Positions 26,825-34,900 of a stretch of DNA of 46,883 bases are shown piece after piece. Position 1 is the first letter of the stretch. Each line of letters starts with the position of its first letter. The stretch is from Euryarchaeota archaeon UBA605. GTDB lineage: Archaea > Thermoplasmatota > Poseidoniia > Poseidoniales > Thalassarchaeaceae. The DNA lies in contig DATY01000004.1 of assembly GCA_002504905.1 (NCBI GenBank), positions 1 through 46,883 of the forward strand. Reading direction: 5' to 3'. Position numbers and translations under genes: made by a program. The notes under the pieces are model-generated. The model saw only the letters and a program-made list of their open reading frames with translations. It was not told where the DNA came from and did not search any database.

Positions 26825-26843
26825 AATTTAGTTCTAGCAAGTT

Positions 26844-27581
26844 TCATTTTCTCACTTTTTCAGGAATCATAATTTCAGAGGGCTTTGGGCGATTTGCGTT
26901 GAAAGAATTAATTTTTTCTTCACTGGGATATCCTAAACAAATACCACAAAGTAAAGAGTAATTTTTACTAATCTCAAACTCTTTTCTAACTGCATCTTCC
27001 CAAACTGCAACGGCGCCTTGCGGGCATGTCCCTAATCCTTTGGAATGAGCCGATAATATTAGATTCTGCATAAATAATCCTGCATCTGATGCAGAATATT
27101 TTCCTAATGATTTGTGTGTAAATACAAATAATTCTACAGGGGCTCCAAAGAATTCATAGTTCCTAGCCCATGCTTTATCTCGGTTTTTTTTATCATCTCT
27201 TTCAATACCCATGTGCGATAAAAAATCTCTTCCTTGATTTTTGGATCTCTTTATCAAATCTTTATGGTATGGTCTTGTAATTATCCAATTACTAGTAGGT
27301 AGTCCCTTCCTTTTCAATACTGCCTTTATCTTCCCAAAAATACTGCCTCTTGCCCCTTTAATGGCCTCCCATCTAGTAAGGAACTCTTTTGATAGACGAT
27401 CTCTAACATCTCCCTTGGCAACTGCTACAAGAATTGGCCTAGTATTACTCCAACTGGGTGAAGTCAGTCCATCAGAAATTATTTGCTCGATTAATTCATC
27501 TGGAACTGGTGTTGGGAGAAAATCTCTCGTCGAGCGGCGAGACGATACAAATGATTGAAAATCATTAGAATTAAAATCCAT
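26844..27581 (-). CDS. Nitroreductase-family flavoprotein
   Basis: A 245-residue FMN-dependent oxidoreductase. The family start SSRRSTRDF binds FMN phosphate, and SPSWSNTRP is the equivalent of the SPS-N-QPW loop. The second half has GLFMQNLILSAHSKGLGTCPQGAV, LCGICLGYPSE and a final NRPKPSE. A helical insertion rich in Lys and Arg (about 75-130) makes it longer than minimal nitroreductases. The physiological substrate is unknown; flavin reductions of quinones or nitro compounds are typical. The upstream region holds an AT-rich stretch before the RNase P RNA gene. Confidence 0.9.
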   Translation of the reverse strand: MDFNSNDFQSFVSSRRSTRDFLPTPVPDELIEQIISDGLTSPSWSNTRPILVAVAKGDVRDRLSKEFLTRWEAIKGARGSIFGKIKAVLKRKGLPTSNWIITRPYHKDLIKRSKNQGRDFLSHMGIERDDKKNRDKAWARNYEFFGAPVELFVFTHKSLGKYSASDAGLFMQNLILSAHSKGLGTCPQGAVAVWEDAVRKEFEISKNYSLLCGICLGYPSEEKINSFNANRPKPSEIMIPEKVRK

Positions 27582-27668
27582 ACTACCCCCTCACCTAATT
27601 AATCCTAGACTATGATACAAATAAATTACTGTATTTAAAAATAAATTTAAAATTTTATTATTTTAGTG

Positions 27669-27968
27669 TGAGGGTGCAGGGAGTAAGCCCCTTTCTGTTC
27701 ACCTTTCAGCTGGTCACATTCAACTTAGCATCCTACCTGTCCCTGTTGATGCCATACGGGACTGCTTGGACTTGCTCCAGCGGGGTTGCTCGTTCCATCT
27801 ACATTCAGACAATCTCTTCCTTTCGGATTCACTGTACACATCTGATATAGTTCGTTTCTATTACAGAGCCGACCTTCCCAGATCTCCGACGTTAATCGGA
27901 CCGCTTGCATCTTGGAGAGGGGACTTTCCTCAGTGTCGTACACTGTCAGTGACCCTCCTGCTCCCTCA
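27669..27968 (-). ncRNA. rnpB: RNase P RNA, archaeal type A
   Basis: On the minus strand this stretch carries the universal RNase P RNA signatures in order: GAGGAAAGTCC (CR-I) near the 5' end, AGAAACGAACTATA, GAACGAGCAACCCC with TGGAGCAAG (CR-IV region), and GAACAGAAAGGGGCTTACT (CR-V) near the 3' end. The ends pair as helix P1: TGAGGG-A-GCAGG (27968-27957) with CCTGC-A-CCCTCA (27680-27669), so the RNA is about 300 nt. The primary transcript may start a little further upstream, because a TATA-like TTTTTAATG lies near 28020. Open frames across it are incidental. It is divergent from rpiA. Confidence 0.95.
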
Positions 27969-28048
27969 TGACTCCGAAGCATCCTCTTCGAATGAACTTC
28001 TCGGTCGAAGAATTTCATTAAAAATGACAATTCTCATTGGAAACCATC

Positions 28049-28777
28049 ATGGTAGTAATACCTTTCCAGAATATCATGGAAGACGTCGAGAGACTGAAAA
28101 AAGAAGCCGGTGTTGCTGCCTGTGATTTCATTAAAGATGGTATGAAATTAGGCCTTGGAACAGGTTCTACTGTGCGATATACTGTTATTGAGATTGGTAG
28201 AAGAATCTCCGAAGAAGGACTCAACGTTGTAGGAGTTCCTACCAGTGAAGCTACAAGGAAATTAGCATTAGATATGGGAATTCCTTTAGTCACCCTATCC
28301 GACTCAGGTGGGCTAGATTTAGTGATTGACGGAGCAGATGAGTTTGATAATGACTTTTCACTGATTAAAGGCGGAGGTGGTGCCTTAACGAGGGAAAAGA
28401 TAGTTGCTCAATCTTCTCAATCAATGATAGTAGTTGCCGATGATAGAAAACAAGTAAAAACTCTTGGTAAATTCGATTTACCTGTGGAAGTTTTACCATT
28501 TGAATGGGAAAGAACCAGAGATCAAATCTCGTTATTTTGCCCTGGTGATGTTACACTGCGAGGTGGTTCAGAACCTTTTGTAACAGATAATGGAGGATAT
28601 ATATTGGATTGTAGTTTTGGACCATCTATTTCCGAACCTAAATCATTAGAAATGAAATTTCATAGTATTGCAGGAGTTGTAGAAGTGGGACTTTTTGTAG
28701 ATATTTGTGATGCAGTTGTAATGGCCTCTAATGGAAATGTGGTTACTTTAGTTAATGATTCAGGTCGTTTGAATTAA
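28049..28777 (+). CDS. rpiA: Ribose-5-phosphate isomerase A
   Basis: The enzyme interconverts ribose 5-phosphate and ribulose 5-phosphate. Diagnostic blocks are GLGTGSTVRYTV (phosphate binding), VPTSEATRKLA, VIDGADEFDND and KGGGGALTREKIVA with the catalytic residues, and ADDRKQVKTLG. The start is uncertain between a TTG at 28037, ATGs at 28049 and 28076. The last best fits family length, but the AT-rich box ATTAAAAAT near 28019 would place a leaderless transcript start close to 28049. The same AT-rich stretch may also serve the divergent RNase P RNA gene. Confidence 0.93.
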   Translation: MVVIPFQNIMEDVERLKKEAGVAACDFIKDGMKLGLGTGSTVRYTVIEIGRRISEEGLNVVGVPTSEATRKLALDMGIPLVTLSDSGGLDLVIDGADEFDNDFSLIKGGGGALTREKIVAQSSQSMIVVADDRKQVKTLGKFDLPVEVLPFEWERTRDQISLFCPGDVTLRGGSEPFVTDNGGYILDCSFGPSISEPKSLEMKFHSIAGVVEVGLFVDICDAVVMASNGNVVTLVNDSGRLN

Positions 28778-28791
28778 CTATTACTGAGCCG

Positions 28792-28803
28792 TTGTGATTA
28801 TAC
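28792..28803 (+). promoter_or_regulatory. TATA-like promoter element of tRNA-Lys(CTT)
   Basis: The sequence CCGTTGTGATTATA, whose core lies here, ends 23 bases before the tRNA. A near-identical element (CCGTTGTAATTATA) stands at the same distance before the next tRNA-Lys gene. The distance matches an archaeal TATA box with transcription starting a few bases before the mature tRNA. Confidence 0.6.
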
Positions 28804-28825
28804 ATCAGTTCTATTTCGCGAGGCT

Positions 28826-28902
28826 GGGTCTGTAGCTTAGTCAGGTAGAGCGTCCGGCTCTTAACCGGAAGGCCGCGGGTTCGAACCCCGTCAGACCCGC
28901 CA
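28826..28902 (+). tRNA. tRNA-Lys (CTT)
   Basis: Cloverleaf without intron: acceptor GGGTCTG with CAGACCC, D arm GCTT...GAGC, anticodon stem TCCGG/CCGGA with loop CTCTTAA (anticodon CTT), T arm GCGGG-TTCGAAC-CCCGT, discriminator G, and CCA encoded at 28900-28902. It differs from the next tRNA-Lys only in the anticodon arm and variable region. Confidence 0.97.
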
Positions 28903-28940
28903 ACAATTAGCTATGCTAAAGCAATGTATTTGCTTACCCG

Positions 28941-28951
28941 TTGTAATTATA
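28941..28951 (+). promoter_or_regulatory. TATA-like promoter element of tRNA-Lys(TTT)
   Basis: TTGTAATTATA, preceded by CCCG, ends 23 bases before the second tRNA-Lys. It matches the element before the first copy except for one base, while the sequence between box and tRNA differs, so the box appears conserved by function. Confidence 0.6.
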
Positions 28952-28974
28952 GAGGGGGGCATTCTCGCATGGCT

Positions 28975-29051
28975 GGGTCTGTAGCTTAGTCAGGTAGAGC
29001 ACCGGGCTTTTAACCCGGGGGTCGCGGGTTCGAACCCCGTCAGACCCGCCA
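28975..29051 (+). tRNA. tRNA-Lys (TTT)
   Basis: Cloverleaf without intron: acceptor GGGTCTG/CAGACCC, same D arm and T arm as the preceding tRNA-Lys, anticodon stem CCGGG/CCCGG with loop CTTTTAA (anticodon TTT), discriminator G, CCA encoded at 29049-29051. The short spacing and shared arms point to a tandem duplication that gave both lysine isoacceptors. Confidence 0.97.
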
Positions 29052-29168
29052 CGCTCCTTGCCAATTTTTGGTGATGAGTTTGGCTTAATCCCCGGGTTCA
29101 ATACTAACTATCTGATGCTGACTTTGATATGTTAGTGCTCGTACGGTCAATCACGAAGGTTGACTCGC

Positions 29169-30497
29169 ATGAGTAAAGATACATGGATTAGCGATATTCT
29201 TGCTGGCGAATACGATGGCCAGGAAGTTGAATTAAAAGGTTGGATCTATCGTTCTAGAGGCTCTAATAAAATTCGATTTATTGTAATTAGGGATTCTACA
29301 GGAAATATTCAATGTGTAGCTAAAAGAGATGTATTAGGTGATGTTTTCTTTGATGAACTAAAGAGTTCATTAATTGAGTCTAGTGTAATATTGAAAGGAA
29401 TTGTCAAATCAACTGACAGAGAACACGGTCATGAATTACAAGTATTGAGTGGAGAGATTGTTGGTTCTGTAAATCCTGAGCGCCCGTTTCCAATAACTGA
29501 ATCAGCTATGGCTGAGGCGGATGGCGGTGAAACTGAATTTCTTCTTGACAATAGACATCTATATCTAAGAACTAGTCGAATGACGACAATGCTGAAAATC
29601 AGATCATCCGTTTTTGGAGCAGTACATTCGTACTTTCGTGATCGTCAATTCATTGAATATCAGGCACCTAATTTTGTTGCAGGAGCTGTTGAGGGTGGAA
29701 GTACACTTTTCGAAGTCCCTTACTTCGGACGTAAAGCATATCTCACTCAGTCATGGCAATTATATGCAGAGGCAGCAATGCCAGCGTTAGAGAGACTTTA
29801 CACAATTGCACCTTCATTCAGGGCGGAAAAATCTAGAACCCGTAGACATTTGACTGAGTTTTGGCATGCTGAGATGGAAATTGCATGGGCTTCAAACAAT
29901 GAGGTGATGAAACATGGTGAGGGACTAGTTCGCCATATTGCTAGCACAATATTAGATGAAAGATCTGAGGAATTATCAAGTTTAGGAAGAGATTTAAATT
30001 TGATTTCCCATTATGCAGATAACCCTTATCCAATAATGAGGTATGATGAGGCGATTGAAACTTTACAAAGTAAAGGTGTCGAAGTAGAGTGGGGGCAAGA
30101 TTTAGACTATTCAAAAGAAAAAATATTGACTGCTAATTTCGAAGTTCCTCACTTTTTGACTCATTATCCTAGGATTGCAAAACCATTCTATCATCGACCA
30201 GACCCTGAAGATCCAAAATATGTGCTTTGTCATGATTTGCTTGCTCCTGAAGGATATGGTGAAATAATAGGCGGTGGAGAAAGAACATGGTCTGAAGCTG
30301 AAATTTTAGAAAGAATAGATGAGGAAGGAACTCCTAGAGAGCCTTATGAATTTTATATCGATACTCGCCGATATGGAGGAGTACCTCATGGAGGTTTTGG
30401 AATGGGTGTAGACAGGGTTTGTACTTGGCTATCTGGTGCTGAACATATCAGGGAAGTAATTCCTTTCCCTCGTGATAGTCGTAGAGTTACTCCCTGA
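29169..30497 (+). CDS. asnS: Asparaginyl-tRNA synthetase
   Basis: A 442-residue class IIb synthetase. The N-terminal OB-fold (about 1-110, ELKGWIYRSRG and FIVIRDSTGNIQ) binds the anticodon. The catalytic domain has AVEGGSTLFEVPYFG and LTQSWQLYAEAA, motif 2 FRAEKSRTRRHLTEFWHAE, the archaeal AsnRS phrase LAPEGYGEIIGGGE, and motif 3 GGFGMGVDR. The QSxQLYxEA site and the EGYGEIIGG stretch favour Asn; AspRS has QSPQLYKQ instead. The ATG at 29169 is preferred, with AAGGTTGA upstream; a TTG at 29160 would add three residues. It follows the two tRNA-Lys genes on the same strand. Confidence 0.93.
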   Translation: MSKDTWISDILAGEYDGQEVELKGWIYRSRGSNKIRFIVIRDSTGNIQCVAKRDVLGDVFFDELKSSLIESSVILKGIVKSTDREHGHELQVLSGEIVGSVNPERPFPITESAMAEADGGETEFLLDNRHLYLRTSRMTTMLKIRSSVFGAVHSYFRDRQFIEYQAPNFVAGAVEGGSTLFEVPYFGRKAYLTQSWQLYAEAAMPALERLYTIAPSFRAEKSRTRRHLTEFWHAEMEIAWASNNEVMKHGEGLVRHIASTILDERSEELSSLGRDLNLISHYADNPYPIMRYDEAIETLQSKGVEVEWGQDLDYSKEKILTANFEVPHFLTHYPRIAKPFYHRPDPEDPKYVLCHDLLAPEGYGEIIGGGERTWSEAEILERIDEEGTPREPYEFYIDTRRYGGVPHGGFGMGVDRVCTWLSGAEHIREVIPFPRDSRRVTP

Positions 30498-30539
30498 AGA
30501 AATCATAATTATCTGCCGAAATTATAATTCGCTAATCGA

Positions 30540-31787
30540 ATGCCATATACGAGGAACATTACTCGAAGGTCCATGGACAGTGACTGGCAGAGGATAGATT
30601 TGGCCAACCCGACTGAAGAACATGCAATGCTAAGGGAAATGATTCGAAGTTTTGTTTCTGAAGAAGTCGAACCTCAGGCATTAGAATATGATAAGTTTGA
30701 GAAGTTTAATCAAGAATTATTCAGAAAGCTCGGAGATTATGGCTTGCTTGGTATTAGTGTCCCTGAAGAATTCGGTGGTTCTGGTATGGATGCGACAGCT
30801 GTTGCGATTGTAAATGAAGAGTTATCATACTCTGATCCAGGTTTTTGTTTAGCCTACCTAGCCCATGCTCAATTAATGGTCAATAATTTAGCCTTTAATG
30901 GTAGCCAAGAACAAAAATCGAGAATTTTACCTAAAGTCTGTAGTGGTGAATGGATAGGTTGTATGGCAATGAGTGAACCAGGGTATGGAACTGATGTTCT
31001 TGGCATGCAGACATCTGCAGAACTCAATTCTGATGGTAATTGGGTAATAAATGGTAGGAAAATGTGGATTACCAATGGTTCAATTGATGATGAAAGTACA
31101 CCTGCTGATATTTGCTGGCTTTATGCAAGGACCGGCACCGATTCAAAAGGACGTGCAGAGATAACAACATTCCTTGTTGAAAATGGAATGTCTGGTTTTT
31201 CAGTAGGTCAGAAAATTTATGATAAAACAGGTATGCGTGCTTCAAATACCGCAGAGTTAGTATTCGATAATTGCATTGTGCCTCCTGAAAATGTAGTTGG
31301 TAGTCCAGGAGAATCCATGATACACATGATGAGAAATTTGGAGATTGAAAGAATAGGACTTGCTGCTATGGCATTAGGAATAGCACGTAGAAGTTTGGAT
31401 GCAATGAATAAATATGCTTCAGAAAGAGAAGCCTTTGGCAATGAAATAAGAAATTTTGGCCAAATACAAAGGCACATTGGAGAATCATGGGCTGAATACA
31501 GGGCTATGCGTTCTTATGTTTATGATACGGCTAGAAATACAGATTTATCTAAGTCAGGAAATAGATTAGATACTGACGGTGTCAAACTTTATGCTACAAC
31601 AACGGCAAAGAATATCGCTGATAGGGCAATACAGGTAATGGGCGGATATGGGTATGTTGGTGAATATGTTGTAGAAAGACTTTGGAGAGATTCTAAGTTA
31701 TTAGAAATCGGAGGAGGTACTCTAGAAAGTCATCAAAAAAATATCACTAGAGATCTTGCTAAAATGCCTGAAAAAATCAATGAATGA
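30540..31787 (+). CDS. Acyl-CoA dehydrogenase, isovaleryl-CoA dehydrogenase-like
   Basis: A 415-residue FAD enzyme that oxidises an acyl-CoA to its 2-enoyl form. Conserved blocks are CMAMSEPGYGTDVLGMQT, GRKMWITNGS, KTGMRASNTAELVFDNC, EREAFGNEIRNFGQIQ and IQVMGGYGYVGEYVVERLWRD. At the C-terminal position where most family members hold the catalytic Glu (EGT) this protein has GGGT, while NLEIERIGLAAM keeps a Glu at the helix-G site used by isovaleryl-CoA dehydrogenase. This points to branched-chain (leucine) acyl-CoA. A start at the ATG 30573 is equally possible. The hydroxyacyl-CoA dehydrogenase at 38197 could serve a later oxidation. Confidence 0.9.
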   Translation: MPYTRNITRRSMDSDWQRIDLANPTEEHAMLREMIRSFVSEEVEPQALEYDKFEKFNQELFRKLGDYGLLGISVPEEFGGSGMDATAVAIVNEELSYSDPGFCLAYLAHAQLMVNNLAFNGSQEQKSRILPKVCSGEWIGCMAMSEPGYGTDVLGMQTSAELNSDGNWVINGRKMWITNGSIDDESTPADICWLYARTGTDSKGRAEITTFLVENGMSGFSVGQKIYDKTGMRASNTAELVFDNCIVPPENVVGSPGESMIHMMRNLEIERIGLAAMALGIARRSLDAMNKYASEREAFGNEIRNFGQIQRHIGESWAEYRAMRSYVYDTARNTDLSKSGNRLDTDGVKLYATTTAKNIADRAIQVMGGYGYVGEYVVERLWRDSKLLEIGGGTLESHQKNITRDLAKMPEKINE

Positions 31788-31795
31788 AATATTTT

Positions 31796-31871
31796 TGGTA
31801 GTCCCGCCCGGATTCGAACCAGGGTCGCCGGGACCAAAACCCGACATGATGGACCACTACACTACGGGACT
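31796..31871 (-). tRNA. tRNA-Gln (TTG)
   Basis: Minus-strand cloverleaf: acceptor AGTCCCG with CGGGACT, D arm starting GTGTAGTGG, anticodon stem TCGGG/CCCGG with loop TTTTGGT (anticodon TTG), T arm CCTGG-TTCGAAT-CCGGG, discriminator A at 31799, and CCA encoded at 31798-31796. No intron. It lies between the acyl-CoA dehydrogenase and subtilase genes, opposite in strand to both. Confidence 0.95.
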
Positions 31872-31958
31872 AGTGGACACTTCGAATCGCTCTTATGCTT
31901 TGATTATGACGGGACACGGGGCCGGTAAATACAAGTCACCAGCAACAATGCAGAGAAT

Positions 31959-34900
31959 ATGCATCAACAACGTGCGGTGATTTTAGCACTCTTGATGTTA
32001 ACCTCATCTGTATCATTATTCGTCAATAACGATGATTTTAATGCTATTTTTGAAGAAAATGATAATTCCTATTCATTATCGGAAGTTGATATGTACTCAT
32101 TCCCATCACCTGGGAATCCATGGATTGAAGATTCTCTAAATATTAGAGTTGAATCAGGAGCTGAAAAAATTCGTGTTACTGTAATTACTTGGTCTTTAGC
32201 GGAGTTAAATTTATGGCAATTAAGAAATGATGCATTGGATAAACAGGCAGATGCCAAGAATGGAGAAATTTTTGAGACCTATGATCCTACTTCGGGAGAA
32301 ATTGATCATAGAACATTTTGGATGCCTGCTGATATTTTTCATAAATTACCAGGTATCCCTGGAGTAATCTCAATATTAGATGCTCAAAATAATCCACAAC
32401 CATATGACACAATTCCATTTGAAAGGCCTGATTTTGAACCAGAAAGTGTCAGATCAGGAGAAATTCATGGAGCTAATGATGCTTGGGAGAGGGGATACAC
32501 TGGTGAGGGGATGATAGTGGCCGTTGCAGATACTGGAGTTGATTTTGCTCATCCTGATTTGAATGGAACACAGGCAAGAGTTGAAGATTCTCGTTCAGAC
32601 TGGTCTGGCTGGCCAATGATGTTTGATCACAATAGTATGTATTCATATTTGGTAAATGGAAACGCATACCCTCAGTCAAATACATGGTATGCAGATACTT
32701 CAAATCTCGATTATGACAATGATTCTGATGGAGTACTAGATATTTCTGGATTCAATATTTCCGGAATTCCTAGTTCAAAATCTGGTATATACCATTTGGG
32801 GGAACATCCAGATTCTTCATTACGCTCAAAGGTAGGCACAGATGTTCCAATCATAGTTATAGATGAAGATATTTCTGGTCTATATGAGACCGTTTATGTC
32901 GATATGAATGTAGATGGAAACTTCTCTGGAGAGAAGGCAATCAAACCTGGTTCAGAGACTACAGGAATAGACACTAATGGGGACAATCTCTGGGATATCT
33001 CAGGAGGATTAGTTTATTGGGTATCAGACGGGATTAATGGCGTACCATATGGCGAAACATATTCAATTAGACATGGTTATCAAAATAGAATAGCAGGAGC
33101 AGGAAATTTAACTTTATTTATGTTAGATTCTGGAAGTCATGGGACGTTGTGTGCTAGCGCAATTTCCGCTCAAGGGGAAGTTGATGATGGAAGAGTAATT
33201 GGTATGGCTCCTAATGCAACAATCGCCTCAATTGGAAATCATTATTCAGGCGGCCATTCATTAGATGCTTGGAGATGGATTGCAGAGGGGAATGATGGAA
33301 AATCTGAAACTAAATATGATCAAGCAGATATTGGTTCTTTTTCTTTCGGATACTCCAGCATTGATGAATCTGGTGCAGATGGATATTCTCTGTATCTAGA
33401 TTGGTTGACTAGAGTTTACAATCATAATGCTTCTTATTCTGTCGCCATAGGAAATGGTGGCCATGGTTTTGGAACTACGAAAGTTCCAGGAGCCGCTCAT
33501 GGTGTATTCTCAGTAGGTGCATTTAGTTCTCGTTCAAGTGATTCATGGGGACAAAATGCACCTTGGTCTAATAGAGGACCCAATGTAGTAGGTCGAATGG
33601 ACCCAGATATTGTATCAGTAGGTTGGAGTGCTACTGGAGATTTACCTCTTAACTTGAGAAATAATGCTAATTCTGCTTGGTCTACATGGGGTGGAACGAG
33701 TTTAGCAACCCCAATAGCTGCTGGTCTATTAGCGCTAGTTGCGGAAGCATGGCAAGAGACTCAGGGAGAATATCCTGATTCTCAGACACTGAGAGACTTC
33801 GTTTTATCAACTTCTGATGATAGAGGCTATGAGCCATTTATTCAAGGCGGCGGTTGGTTCAATGCCTCTCGAGCAGTTTCGACATTAGAGGGAGATAATG
33901 GGAGTTGGTGGATGAGTCCAGCGCAATGGAATAGCGGAACATTCCAAGGTAAGCATAGAGATGCAAATATCAATTATATGTTTCCTGGTGAATCCCAATT
34001 AGTAAACTTAGACTTTACAAATCATGCTAATACAGATGTTTTATTGAGATTCACTCCGACTTTATTTGAGCCTCTTGCTCATGAAGTAGTTATTTGGAAT
34101 AGTACTGGTAATGGTAGTTCTGATGGAGAAAATGATAGTTGGGATGGGCACCAAGGAGATAGGCCTGATTTGTTAATTCCTTTACACATCCCAGACACTG
34201 AATATGCTCTGCCAGAAGAAACCAGGCAGCTTCGAGCCAGAGCTACAATAGAATATTCTGCATTCGATGAAAATATGGATAAAAATTCCGAAGAAAGGGT
34301 ATTTTTACAAATTTACAGATGGTCTGATGATGATGGAGATGGGATTTATGTAGAGGATTTTGATAATGATTCTATGGTAGATTCTGATGACTGGACGGAA
34401 TCAAGTGAATTAGATGAAGTATCATATTGGTGGTCTAATGGCCCCAATGCTGAAGTAAGAGTTGGTAACCCATTTGAGGATGCCAGAGATGGAATTTTCT
34501 TAGGAGTTTGGAATCATAATGGAGATCTATCTGATGAACCAGTTAGAATTGAAATTGATTGGACAGCATTTGGAAGTGCGGATGATCAGTGGATTTCAAT
34601 TCCTCCTACAATGGTTGTCAACGCAGATAGTAATGATACTATCCAAATGAATATTGCTGTACCTGAAGATGCAGAATCTGGTTTACATCAACATGGTGTT
34701 CTAATAGAATCATTCCATTATCAAGATGGAAATGCATCAATTGTTTCTCATCGTAATTGGACTCTTCCTGTGGTGACCAATGTTCCATGGTCAGGACCAT
34801 TTGAGATAACTCCTAATCCGTTAGATGGAAATGTTTCAAATCAAACTCTTTACGATGAAGAATGGATTAGTGGTGCAACCAGATGGAATTGGCGTGCAGA

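Noticed and set aside
27725..28030. Minus-strand frame of 101 codons between nitroreductase and rpiA
   Set aside because: It lies across the RNase P RNA, whose conserved blocks and P1 pairing explain the sequence much better.
27766..28125. Plus-strand frame of 119 codons over the same region
   Set aside because: Antisense to the RNase P RNA and running into rpiA in another frame.
29169..30497. Aspartyl-tRNA synthetase as alternative call
   Set aside because: The amino-acid site reads QSWQLYAEA rather than QSPQLYKQ, and EGYGEIIGG matches archaeal AsnRS.
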